Shown one piece after another: positions 1 through 7,759 of a stretch of 64,000 bases of DNA; the stretch's first letter is position 1, and the number at the start of each line of letters is the position of its first letter. Under the pieces are notes generated by a model that saw only the letters and a program-made list of their open reading frames with translations, was not told the DNA's origin and ran no database searches. The DNA lies in the NCBI RefSeq assembly GCF_000238095.2, contig NZ_JH815225.1, positions 850,012-914,011 of the forward strand, given 5' to 3'. Origin of the DNA: Peptoanaerobacter stomatis. Its GTDB lineage: Bacteria > Bacillota > Clostridia > Peptostreptococcales > Filifactoraceae. The translations under genes were made by a program, and so were the position numbers.

Positions 1-480
1 CCCAACCGTTCTTGCCGGGTTTTTGGGAAGATTATAGAATCTACAGGCATGATTGAATATAGCACTCAATTGATTGTGTATAGTTTTGAGATAGGTCATG
101 CTGTAGCTTCTACCTTCATCATCTCTCTCATCTAATAAAATATTTTGCCAAGCGGTTATCATAGCCGGAGTAATCTCATTGATTCTCTTTTTATCAAAGA
201 ATGGCAAGATATGAAAACTAAATATCTGATCTTTTGTTCTAACTGTGTTTATCTTGAATCGCTTCTCACAGTATTCTAAATACAGCTTGTAAAACTCATC
301 AAATCTCATATCTAATTCATGTGATTCTCTTAGCTTAAACTGGCTTTCCCAATTCTGTGCCTCTTTTTTAGTAGCAAATCCTCGTTTCGTTTTACTTCTG
401 GATTTTCCACTCCAATCCTTATATTTAAAACTGGAATACCAAGTATTTCTTTCTTTATCTTTATAAGCCGGCATTATCAT
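1..480 (-). CDS. Tyrosine recombinase / integrase of element A (partial)
   Basis: This is the N-terminal 160 residues of a tyrosine integrase; the gene runs off the left edge, so the catalytic domain is not seen. The visible part has the arm-binding start typical of Firmicute element integrases (WYSSFKYKDWSGKSRSKTK followed by GFATKKEAQNWE). A SAM-like core-binding domain follows, ending in AIFNHACRFYNLPKNPA, which normally precedes the catalytic half. The start codon directly follows the stop of the upstream excisionase-like gene (TAGATG), so the two are translationally coupled. It presumably recombines element A at the guaA-type core. Family call is firm; completeness cannot be judged. Confidence 0.85.
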   Translation of the reverse strand, partial: MIMPAYKDKERNTWYSSFKYKDWSGKSRSKTKRGFATKKEAQNWESQFKLRESHELDMRFDEFYKLYLEYCEKRFKINTVRTKDQIFSFHILPFFDKKRINEITPAMITAWQNILLDERDDEGRSYSMTYLKTIHNQLSAIFNHACRFYNLPKNPARTVG

Positions 481-708
481 CTAACCCTTTCCATAAAATC
501 TCTCTTCAAAATAGTCCTTATTGATTTTTCCTTGTAAGACGTAAAATCCTTTTTCTTTCAGTTCCATATTAAGACTTCTTATAATCTCGTAAGCTTTTGC
601 CTGAGAAACTTGTAGAATTTTTTGTACGTCTTTTGCATTCAACATTGTAATCTGGGACAATTCGTCCTCCTTTCTATCGATATTGACTATTTTTCTATCT
701 CTTGACAT
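481..708 (-). CDS. Excisionase-like / small HTH DNA-binding protein
   Basis: A small basic protein of about 75 residues with a MerR/excisionase-type helix-turn-helix (MLNAKDVQKILQVSQAKAYEIIRSLN). This layout is typical of directionality factors of integrative elements. The ATG at 708 is chosen because AAAGAGG lies about 12 nt upstream; an in-frame ATG at 738 would add 10 residues. It sits immediately upstream of the integrase on the same strand with no gap, as xis-int pairs usually do. The role in excision is inferred from fold and position. Confidence 0.7.
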   Translation of the reverse strand: MSRDRKIVNIDRKEDELSQITMLNAKDVQKILQVSQAKAYEIIRSLNMELKEKGFYVLQGKINKDYFEERFYGKG

Positions 709-810
709 TATATTGCCATACCTCTTTTTGTTTATCAAGAGATTATATTGAGTTTTTTGTTATTTTGTGTTATAATTTATTGGTATGATTGAGAAAAGGA
801 GGTTTTTGCA

Positions 811-1983
811 TTGTTTTCATATAACGATATTATCAACTCAAAATTACTACAGAGTTCTTTTTATACTCTGAGTCAAAATAAAGAGAGCATCTATTTTGAA
901 TACTTACCAACGGATTTCAGCGAAATGATTGAACAGAATATGATTTATGAAAGTGATGAGTTCTCTTTACTCCTAAACTTGTTCGGTTTAGATGTTACAT
1001 CAGAAAAACTTCCTTTTTCAGAGATTAGAAAACTACTCTTTATTGAAAAAGAAGAGGAAGAAACGGGTGAATTGGATTTGGATGAGAGCGACTTTGATTT
1101 GACAAATGACACCAAGAATTTTATTAGTTCTTACTTGAAGTTATTCAATGAGCTTACAGAGGTATATCCTATTTTATATATCTTGTTTGGCGATGTTTGG
1201 ACAATTCTTCGGTATTTGGTCTGTAAAGAAGGTTTGTACGACGGAAAATATAAAATTGACTTTGATTCAGCAAGCACCGCTTATGTAAATCTTTATAACG
1301 ATATCTTCTATATACTCACACACAGAGAACAAATGAGGCAGGAGCTTCTTGAAATTTTTAATATCTCTTCTGAGTATAAAGTAAAACTGCCAACATCCGA
1401 AATCGCATTGATTTATCAAGCTTACAATCAAAATAGGGGATATGATCTTATTTTAAATGAGCTGAATCCCTATATAAGAGACACCAATAATCAATTAATG
1501 ACCTCATGGGAAGATATCATAAAAATCCTTCCAAACAAATTAAATGAGGATCTATCCTTTCCTATCTGTGATAGTTTGACGAAATTTGTAAAGCAGATGG
1601 TCCAGGTCTTGATTCATAAGGAACAGACTCTTCGTAAATGCAAAAACTGTGATAGATATTTCGTTGCAAGATACTCAAGCCTTGCGGAATACTGTACAAG
1701 AAAAGTTACCGGCACTAAGCAGGCGTGCCAAGAATATGCCAGCAAAAAAATATACAAGAAAAAACAAGCTGAAAACCCTTTGTATCAAGTATTTACAACT
1801 TACTATAATAGAATTTATGGAAGAATAAGACGCGGAAGCTTAGATAAAGATACAACTCTACTTGACGACATTAAATTACTTCACCAAGAGTTTTCTTCTA
1901 AATATAATACCTCAAATGATAGTGAGTCTAAAGAAAAAATTATTGAGTCATTTATCATAGAGGCAGATAAATTGCTCAGTTAG
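811..1983 (+). CDS. DUF6076-like protein with C-terminal zinc-finger-like motif
   Basis: A 390-residue protein of unknown function. The start is TTG, chosen because AAAGGAGG lies 7-9 nt upstream. The acidic N-terminal two thirds has no recognised catalytic motif. Around residues 277-305 is a Cys cluster (CKNCDRYF, then YC and AC further on) followed by a basic helix rich in Lys/Tyr/Arg, as in DUF6076 proteins of Firmicutes. It lies 13 bp before the RhuM-Fic gene and ends with its own GGAGG, so the two are probably cotranscribed as cargo of element A. Family name is from memory of the motif; function unknown. Confidence 0.6.
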   Translation: MFSYNDIINSKLLQSSFYTLSQNKESIYFEYLPTDFSEMIEQNMIYESDEFSLLLNLFGLDVTSEKLPFSEIRKLLFIEKEEEETGELDLDESDFDLTNDTKNFISSYLKLFNELTEVYPILYILFGDVWTILRYLVCKEGLYDGKYKIDFDSASTAYVNLYNDIFYILTHREQMRQELLEIFNISSEYKVKLPTSEIALIYQAYNQNRGYDLILNELNPYIRDTNNQLMTSWEDIIKILPNKLNEDLSFPICDSLTKFVKQMVQVLIHKEQTLRKCKNCDRYFVARYSSLAEYCTRKVTGTKQACQEYASKKIYKKKQAENPLYQVFTTYYNRIYGRIRRGSLDKDTTLLDDIKLLHQEFSSKYNTSNDSESKEKIIESFIIEADKLLS

Positions 1984-1996
1984 GAGGATTAGACGG

Positions 1997-2944
1997 ATGC
2001 ACAATGAAATTATTATTTATAAAAATGGTGAATTAGAACTTCCTGTAGAAGTAACGCCGGATAAAGAAACTGTTTGGTTAAATAGAAACCAACTGGCAAC
2101 TTTATTCGAACGTGATGTAAAGACTATAGGTAAACATATCAATAATGCACTTAAAGAAGAATTGGATAGTTCAACTGTCGCAAAATTTGCGACAGTTCAA
2201 AAGGAAGGTGCCAGAGAAGTAAAAAGGTCTGTCGAATACTACAATCTCGACATGATTATCTCAGTCGGATATAGAGTAAAATCAGCACGAGGAGTTGAAT
2301 TTAGACGCTGGGCTAATAAAATTTTAAAAGACTATATTGTGCAAGGGTACGCAGTCAACGAAAGAAGATTAGCTGCTCTGAACAGAGTAGTAGAAATACA
2401 GTCAAATATCATAGCAGGTGTACTTGATCTTGATGCCGAAAAGGTTCTTGAAGTCGTGAAGAGATATTCACTCGCATTAGATATGCTTGATGATTATGAT
2501 CACCAAACTATCACCAAACCAAAATTAAGTTCCGGTGAAGTATATAAACTCACTTATGAGGAATGCAGAAATCTAATCTCTAAAATGTCCTATTCGGAAA
2601 CATCTGATATATTTGGAAAAGAAAAAGGAAAAGGCGTATTAAAGGGAATCATCGACTCCATCTATCAAAGTGCTTTTGGAGAAGAGGCTTATCCGTCAAT
2701 AGAAGAAAAAGCAGCAAACCTTCTTTACTTCATCATCAAAGATCATCCTTTTGTAGATGGATGCAAAAGAATTGCAGCTACAACATTTTTATATTTCTTG
2801 GATATGAACCAAGTTCTCTATAAAAACAACAAGAAAATACTATCAGACAGCACCTTAGTTGCCCTAACTCTTCTTATCGCAGAATCAAAACCACAGGAAA
2901 AAGAAATCATGATTAACATCGTAATGAATTTCTTAACATGGTAA
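1997..2944 (+). CDS. RhuM-family protein fused to a Fic/Doc domain
   Basis: A 315-residue two-domain protein. Residues 1 to about 120 match the virulence RhuM family (VWLNRNQLATLFERDVKTIGKHI, then YYNLDMIISVGYRV and FRRWANKILKDYIVQGY). Residues about 180-315 are a Fic/Doc fold with motif HPFVDGCKRIA, which corresponds to HxFx(D/E)GNxR but with Cys in place of the usual Asn. Fic enzymes transfer AMP or phosphate to target proteins, and such genes occur in mobile islands as toxin-like or defence cargo. The gene is probably cotranscribed with the preceding DUF6076-like gene; two hairpin terminators follow. No obvious antitoxin is adjacent. Confidence 0.85.
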   Translation: MHNEIIIYKNGELELPVEVTPDKETVWLNRNQLATLFERDVKTIGKHINNALKEELDSSTVAKFATVQKEGAREVKRSVEYYNLDMIISVGYRVKSARGVEFRRWANKILKDYIVQGYAVNERRLAALNRVVEIQSNIIAGVLDLDAEKVLEVVKRYSLALDMLDDYDHQTITKPKLSSGEVYKLTYEECRNLISKMSYSETSDIFGKEKGKGVLKGIIDSIYQSAFGEEAYPSIEEKAANLLYFIIKDHPFVDGCKRIAATTFLYFLDMNQVLYKNNKKILSDSTLVALTLLIAESKPQEKEIMINIVMNFLTW

Positions 2945-2979
2945 ATTGTACTTTCTTAAACCATTTACGCAGATAAAAA

Positions 2980-3047
2980 AAGCCAGCAGAATTTTACACT
3001 CTGTTGGCTTAATTATTTTCTCTTAAAAGTGGCTTACCACTTTTTTT
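2980..3047 (+). terminator. Double terminator after the RhuM-Fic gene
   Basis: Two hairpins in succession. The first has arms AAGCCAGCAGA (2980-2990) and TCTGTTGGCTT (3000-3010). The second has arms AAAAGTGG (3025-3032) and CCACTTTT (3037-3044) followed by more T residues. They close the element A cargo operon just inside its right end. Confidence 0.75.
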
Positions 3048-3059
3048 CTTATGAAAAAG

Positions 3060-3077
3060 TACTTCAAAAATACTTCA
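3060..3077. repeat. Putative integrase arm-type repeats, right end of element A
   Basis: Two direct copies of TACTTCA (3060-3066 and 3071-3077) separated by AAAA, giving an 11-bp period. The inner end is 65 bp from the att core at 3142-3149. The same spacing and period, with different 7-bp words, recur at the right ends of elements B and C. Interpretation as arm-type integrase sites is inference. Confidence 0.6.
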
Positions 3078-3137
3078 GCTAACCACCTGAAACCTGAGAA
3101 TAATCAGTAATATCAATGATTCTGATGAGTGCTTAGG

Positions 3138-3156
3138 CTACTCCCACTCTATTGTT
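3138..3156. other. att core, junction of elements A and B (guaA-type)
   Basis: The segment CTACTCCCACTCTATTGTT differs from the intact guaA 3' end at 47214-47232 at a single base. Read on the opposite strand it contains GAGTGGGAGTA, the guaA tail used as an integration core by many Firmicute elements. It marks the right end of element A and left end of element B. Confidence 0.8.
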
Positions 3157-3243
3157 TTCTAAATTGATAAGGTTTGATATAGTTTAAAATTAAGGATTTA
3201 AATTAGTTATTTTTATAAGAATTTATTAGAATTAATTTCTTTT

Positions 3244-3261
3244 GTTTGCAAATTGTTTGCA
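3244..3261. repeat. Putative integrase arm-type repeats, left end of element B
   Basis: GTTTGCA at 3244-3250 and 3255-3261 with AATT between them, an 11-bp period, 95 bp inside the core at 3142-3149. The surrounding 22 bp is identical to 9533-9554 at the other end of element B. Confidence 0.65.
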
Positions 3262-3336
3262 GAGTTGAAATTATTGTGTAGCAAAAACACAACATTTTTT
3301 GTATAATAGTATTAGTAATAAAAAGGTGGTGATATA

Positions 3337-3711
3337 GTGAGATTAGCTGTTAGACTAGCAATAGAAACACGAAATAGTATCGATGCTCTTAAAAAAGAAA
3401 TAAAAGCAACTGGAGAATTTGATAATCTTCATCTTACTAATGGATTTGTCGTGAATCAAGCTTATTTAGATTCGAAAAAAATTACTGCTGAAAAAAACTG
3501 GGATAAAATATTAAAATTTGGGTCTCAAGTTGAAGAACGAAGTGCCCCAAAAACTCGAACTGATTTACAAGTAAATCAAACTACTATTGATGGCATTGCT
3601 GAGTTAAAAAAGATTTTACCTCTATATACAGAAACAAGTTATGTAACCACTTCATTTGTTATCAGAATGATAGTGAGGGGTTCTCTTTTAGTGCGTCATG
3701 GAAAAATTTAG
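3337..3711 (+). CDS. Unknown small protein, first gene of element B
   Basis: A 124-residue protein that I do not recognise. The start is GTG, preceded by AAAGGTGGTGAT at good spacing, and a TATAAT lies at 3302-3307. No membrane segment or catalytic motif is visible; the composition is soluble and slightly basic, with a C-terminal segment reading FVIRMIVRGSLL. It is a monocistronic unit closed by a hairpin that overlaps its stop codon. Its position at the left end of a mobilizable element, before a regulated promoter, would suit a regulator or accessory gene, but nothing in the sequence proves that. Confidence 0.6.
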   Translation: MRLAVRLAIETRNSIDALKKEIKATGEFDNLHLTNGFVVNQAYLDSKKITAEKNWDKILKFGSQVEERSAPKTRTDLQVNQTTIDGIAELKKILPLYTETSYVTTSFVIRMIVRGSLLVRHGKI

Positions 3712-3730
3712 GCTTCAAGCCTATTTTTTT
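3709..3730 (+). terminator. Rho-independent terminator
   Basis: Arms TAGGCTT (3709-3715) and AAGCCTA (3717-3723) followed by a T8 run. The stop codon of the upstream gene forms part of the first arm. Confidence 0.85.
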
Positions 3731-3747
3731 TATTCCAACTTTATGTG

Positions 3748-3785
3748 TTGACAAAACACGACACTTATCCTATAATAGTGTCGTG
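3748..3785 (+). promoter_or_regulatory. Promoter with palindromic operator for the element B transfer operon
   Basis: A consensus TTGACA (3748-3753) and TATAAT (3771-3776) are 17 bp apart. A perfect 9-bp inverted repeat, CACGACACT (3757-3765) and AGTGTCGTG (3777-3785), brackets the -10 with an 11-bp spacer. A dimeric repressor bound here would block initiation. The likely regulated genes are the DUF961-like gene, the ATPase and Rep downstream. The cognate repressor is not obvious in element B. Confidence 0.8.
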
Positions 3786-3827
3786 AAGTAATTACAACAC
3801 TTAAAAATATATAAAGGAGAACTAACA

Positions 3828-4172
3828 ATGATTAGACCAATTTTGAATGCAGAAGAGACGATAAAAGGAGCGAAAATCCTTGTCAATCAAAAACCTTATT
3901 TTCTTTATGTAGAAGAAAATGGTAAGCGAGTAAAAACAGAAACAGTTGCTGGCTACACGTATGAGTGCGTAGCCATTGAAAAACAGTTTGAACGTTTTAA
4001 TGTAAAGATTGAACACTCTAAACCTCTTTTCCAAGATTCTAAAGCAATTCCTCAGAACTGTTTAGTTGAATTTATTGGGTTGACAGGTAGTGCCTATGTG
4101 GCTGGAGATAGTTACAAGTATATAGCGTGTTCTTTCAAAGCAGAGGGGATTGAGGTGGTAGATGATGAATAA
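3828..4172 (+). CDS. DUF961-like protein (Tn916 Orf22/23 type)
   Basis: A 114-residue soluble protein resembling the small DUF961 proteins that open the conjugation or mobilisation operon in Tn916-like elements. It has a beta-rich composition with TYECVAIEKQFERFNVKIE and LVEFIGLTGSAYV. It starts with ATG after AAAGGAGAACTAAC. It overlaps the next gene by 11 bp and is the first gene behind the operator-controlled promoter. The molecular function of the family is not settled. Confidence 0.65.
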   Translation: MIRPILNAEETIKGAKILVNQKPYFLYVEENGKRVKTETVAGYTYECVAIEKQFERFNVKIEHSKPLFQDSKAIPQNCLVEFIGLTGSAYVAGDSYKYIACSFKAEGIEVVDDE

Positions 4173-5430
4173 TAGAAATTACAAAATGATAACAATCTTT
4201 ACTAAGCCCCCTATTCTTTTAAGGAAAAGAATTTTTCAAATTATGTTGTTTGGACTGATTTTCGTTTTATTTGGGCAGTTTCTTATGAAATCGGATTATT
4301 TAATTATGAGCTTATTTCTTTCGATACTACTTCTTCTATACATGGGATATACTTTTTACAAATACAAAGTTAGTTTAGACTATAAAATCAAGGAATTTAT
4401 TGTTCATAATAATCTATATAATAGTGAAATATCAGCAGAAGTTGGCTACTTAGTTACTGATGAGCAAATCCTTATTCTTTTCAAAAAGAATGCAGATTTA
4501 TTCACAGATCAAGCAAATCAATTTAAAAGTCATTTTCAGGCTATGCTGAATTTACCATTGCAAGATATTGAAAATAATAATACCCACTGCGTGTACATAT
4601 TTGACCGCTTTCCCGATAATAGGTTAGATTTTTCTTCCAGAGAAGTATTAAATAACACTATTCAACTAACAGAAAAGATTTCGTGGAAATTCTCAAACCC
4701 CTGTCATCTCATTATATGTGGGGCATCAAATTCTGGTAAGATCTACCTTGCAAGTATGTTAATACTTGATTATTTAAGGATAAAAGGTAAAGGTGGAGGT
4801 TGTGATATATATGTATGTGACCCGAAATCGGCAGATTTAGCTATCATTTGTCAAAGAATAGACTTGAAGAAATATGGAAAGGTGCAAAATCTTGCTGTAT
4901 CAGATAATGAAATAGCACGAGTACTAAGAGAAGTTAATTCCGAAATGGAGCGTAGGTATTCTGAATGGTTTACTGATGACGAACATTCTTTTGGCAAAAC
5001 TTGGAAAGATATCGACAATGCTAAACCTTTAGTGGTTATCATTGATGAATTTTCGGCTGTCCTATCTGTTGCTAATCCTAAAGTTGCAAAAGAAATTACT
5101 GGGTACTTTAATAACCTGCTTCTAAAAGGGCGTATGGTGGGAATAGAGATAGTGTTGATTATGCAACGACCAGATATATCTTCTAATTCAAATAATGGAT
5201 TAACCGGGCAGCAAAGAGACCAATTTGGAGTGCGTATCGGTATGGGGAATATGACCAATGATGGTCGCAGAATGCTTTTCGGAAATAGTAATACTGAATT
5301 TCAAACTGTAAAAGAAATAGGCGCGGGTCATATCATGATTGACAGTAAACATATAGAACCAGTTTACTTTGAAGCACCGTTGATACAAAAAAATAGTAGT
5401 GATTATCTGGATTGTCTAGTTTTTAATTAA
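4162..5430 (+). CDS. FtsK/SpoIIIE-like coupling ATPase (TcpA type) of element B
   Basis: A 422-residue putative coupling protein that would feed element DNA to a mating apparatus. Two hydrophobic segments lie near residues 25-45 and 47-67. A P-loop region follows near residues 187-200, and Walker B (PLVVIIDEF) lies near residue 290. Later VLIMQRPD and the QRDQFGVRIGMG segment are typical of the FtsK/TcpA group. The P-loop reads GASNSGKI: Ile194 (codon ATC at 4741-4743) replaces the Thr/Ser that normally coordinates magnesium, so activity is doubtful unless this is a sequencing error. It overlaps the DUF961-like gene by 11 bp. Confidence 0.85.
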   Translation: MMNNRNYKMITIFTKPPILLRKRIFQIMLFGLIFVLFGQFLMKSDYLIMSLFLSILLLLYMGYTFYKYKVSLDYKIKEFIVHNNLYNSEISAEVGYLVTDEQILILFKKNADLFTDQANQFKSHFQAMLNLPLQDIENNNTHCVYIFDRFPDNRLDFSSREVLNNTIQLTEKISWKFSNPCHLIICGASNSGKIYLASMLILDYLRIKGKGGGCDIYVCDPKSADLAIICQRIDLKKYGKVQNLAVSDNEIARVLREVNSEMERRYSEWFTDDEHSFGKTWKDIDNAKPLVVIIDEFSAVLSVANPKVAKEITGYFNNLLLKGRMVGIEIVLIMQRPDISSNSNNGLTGQQRDQFGVRIGMGNMTNDGRRMLFGNSNTEFQTVKEIGAGHIMIDSKHIEPVYFEAPLIQKNSSDYLDCLVFN

Positions 5431-5444
5431 ACAATAAGAGAATT

Positions 5445-6331
5445 TTGAAGAATCAAAAGCGAGGTTTTCGTATGGACGATAGCAAAGATTTTTCAATTCA
5501 ACCTGAAGATTTTGTAACTGTTACAATCATGAATGATTTATTATATGAGGTGCAGTATTTACAGAAATCAAATAGACAAAATAATATATTGAAGATTGAT
5601 TCTGAGCGTTATGTTATTAAATCGACAGGAGAGATTAAATATTACGAACACACAACAACAAGAAATCAGAGTGAGAACTCTCTAAAACAGACAATGAAGA
5701 AATTAAGGTATTTAATAAATGCAAATTTTTCAGGGCGTAAAAATGAACTTTGGGCAACTTTAACATTTAGAGATACCAAAATAGCTAAGCAACCTAAAAG
5801 TATTTACAAGGAATTCAATAAATTTATTAAGAGATTAAATTACAAGTATAAAGAAAAACTAGATTATATCGCCATTTTAGAGCCACATGGAGTAAACAGC
5901 AAAGATATTTCTGAATGGCACGGTTTTCACATCTTCATTTATTATTAAAGAGTTATTCTGCCAATCTTTACATGCCATGCCAAGAGTTTGAACAGATATG
6001 GGGACTTGGCTTTTGTAGAATTGAAAGATTAAAAAACATAGATAACATAGGTGCATACCTATCAGCATATCTAACTAATGCGGAATTTTCGGATATTGAT
6101 TCTCAGAAAAAAAAATATATAAAAGGAAGTCGATTATGGCTTTATCCTAAAGGAATTAGAATATATCGAAAAAGCAAGGGCATTAAGTACCCTAAGAGAA
6201 TCAAAATGCCTTATCAATCGGCAAGAGATCTGATAGGAATTGAACCACATTATAATAAAATTTATAAAATTGAAAACGAGAACTTTGAAAATATTATTAT
6301 TTTTGAACAATATAACAAAAAAAGGAGGTAA
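5445..6331 (+). pseudogene. Rolling-circle replication initiator (Rep), frameshifted
   Basis: Two overlapping frames together encode one Rep-type protein of about 290 residues. The first frame (5445-5948) ends in WHGFH followed by out-of-frame residues and a stop. The second (to 6331) resumes with HLHLLLKSYSANLY, so the break lies inside the HUH-type metal-binding motif near 5928-5936. A CA duplication in TTCACATC, or loss of one base, would explain it; restoring the frame gives a normal HxHLLL motif. An upstream LWATLTFRD segment fits motif I of Rep proteins. It could be genuine inactivation or a sequencing error. It follows the ATPase by 14 bp and precedes the DUF3173-like gene. Confidence 0.75.
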
Positions 6332-6336
6332 GCAGT

Positions 6337-6552
6337 ATGCAAACCATCACAAAACATGAACTTCAAAAAATGGGATTCGGTCCGTCACAATCGGCTGATA
6401 TAGTTCGAAGAGCAAAAATTTATCTTGTGAACAAAGGTTATGGATATTATTCTTCAAAACGTTTAGGGCGAGTTCCTTTGTCATCTGTAGAGCATATACT
6501 CGGATTTCCTATTGATACAAAGGAATTAGAGGAGAAACATCATCATGCCTAA
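6337..6552 (+). CDS. DUF3173-like small DNA-binding protein (excisionase candidate)
   Basis: A 71-residue protein with the pattern of DUF3173: an initial helix pair (ITKHELQKMGFGPSQSADIVRRAK) and a C-terminal VPLSSVEHILGF segment. Members commonly lie directly upstream of the integrase in small mobilizable elements, and this gene overlaps the integrase start by 8 bp. A role as excisionase or regulator is likely from context only. The ribosome binding site is AAAGGAGG. Confidence 0.7.
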   Translation: MQTITKHELQKMGFGPSQSADIVRRAKIYLVNKGYGYYSSKRLGRVPLSSVEHILGFPIDTKELEEKHHHA

Positions 6553-7714
6553 AATTCCTCACGTGTATCAAGATAAGAAATCAGGATTGTGGTATTTTGT
6601 GGCTAGTCTAGGTTATGATGAACATGGCAAACGAATTCAGTATTGGGGGAGAGGTTTTAAAACCCAATTAGAAGCAAAAAAGGGATATGAATCCTATATG
6701 AACGATTTCTCGGATTCAGCAGTAAAGAAAAATTCTACTATGTCATATAGGGAGTTTTATGAAACGTATTTCAAACCGGATTATAAGCAGTCAGTTAAAC
6801 CACAAACTTTTGATAGTAGATTATGTTCAATGGAGATACACTTAAAATATTTCTTTAACCGTAAATTAAAAGATATATCTGCTCCAATGGTTAAGAAGTG
6901 GCAAAATAATCTTTCATCTAATTATTCATCTGGTTATGTAAGATCTATACATGGACTATTTCAAAAGAGTTTAGACCTTGCAGTAAAACTAGGATTATTA
7001 CAAAAAAATATCGCTAAACAAGTATGGAACGTAAAGAAAGTAAGGCAAAAAGTGGACTTCTGGACAAAAGAAGAAGCCGAAAAGGTCTTCTCAACCTTCG
7101 ATATAGAAGATTATTATGATAGATTTGCTTTTACTCTCATATATTCGCTGTTCATGACAGGCCTTAGAATTGGAGAGGCTCAAGCTCTACAATGGGAAGA
7201 TGTTGACTTTATTGAGAAAACTTTAGAAGTTAATAAGAATATGTATTATAAAACATCTAATGAATTTTATATAACTGAGCCAAAAACATTAGCTAGTAAC
7301 AGAGTTATAGCCCTTGATGATATGACAATAAATTATTTGAATGAATGGAAAGCTATTCAAAGAAAAAATATTGTAACTGATTTTGTATTCTCCTATAACG
7401 GATTACCAACAAATAAAAGTGCTACAAGTCACATTATCACACGCCATGCTAAACTTGCAGGAGTGCATAGAATTAAAACTCATGCATTAAGACACTCACA
7501 CGCTAGTCTATTAATTTCTATAGCAGAGAATGCCTTAGTAATTCGTGACAGACTAGGACATGAAGATATTAAAACAACTCTAGGAACTTATGGACATTTA
7601 TATCCGAATATGAATAGGAAAGTTGCTAATAAACTGAATAATATTTTGAATTTTGATAATGGCAATGTAAAAAGAGGAAAAGTTTATAATCAGTTTCTGA
7701 AGAAAAAAGTATAA
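6545..7714 (+). CDS. Tyrosine integrase of element B
   Basis: A full-length 389-residue tyrosine recombinase. It has an N-terminal arm-binding domain (WYFVASLGYDEHGKRIQYWGRGF), a core-binding domain (about residues 70-170) and a catalytic domain. The catalytic domain carries Arg in TGLRIGEAQAL, His-x-x-Arg in HALRHSHASLL, a second His in LGHED, and Tyr in TYGHLYP. It should recombine the guaA-type core at 3142-3149 and 9618-9625. Unusually, it is not the last gene of the element: the restriction-modification pair lies between it and the right arm sites. Confidence 0.95.
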   Translation: MPKIPHVYQDKKSGLWYFVASLGYDEHGKRIQYWGRGFKTQLEAKKGYESYMNDFSDSAVKKNSTMSYREFYETYFKPDYKQSVKPQTFDSRLCSMEIHLKYFFNRKLKDISAPMVKKWQNNLSSNYSSGYVRSIHGLFQKSLDLAVKLGLLQKNIAKQVWNVKKVRQKVDFWTKEEAEKVFSTFDIEDYYDRFAFTLIYSLFMTGLRIGEAQALQWEDVDFIEKTLEVNKNMYYKTSNEFYITEPKTLASNRVIALDDMTINYLNEWKAIQRKNIVTDFVFSYNGLPTNKSATSHIITRHAKLAGVHRIKTHALRHSHASLLISIAENALVIRDRLGHEDIKTTLGTYGHLYPNMNRKVANKLNNILNFDNGNVKRGKVYNQFLKKKV

Positions 7715-7759
7715 AAAATGTTATAATAGAATATATATAGTAAGAAAGGAGAATTACAA

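Larger units (their letters stand above)
1..3149. mobile_element. Element A (partial integrative element in the guaA array)
   Basis: The visible right portion of an integrative element: truncated integrase, excisionase-like gene, DUF6076-like gene, RhuM-Fic gene, terminators, arm-type repeats at 3060-3077 and the guaA-type core at 3142-3149. The left end lies outside the window, so the size and mobility genes are unknown. The stretch 2945-3336 holds no gene apart from terminators, repeats and the att core. Confidence 0.65.

Noticed and set aside
4851..5258. Minus-strand ORF of 135 codons opposite the coupling ATPase
   Set aside because: It lies wholly within a well-recognised gene, lacks a ribosome binding site and has an unnatural composition.
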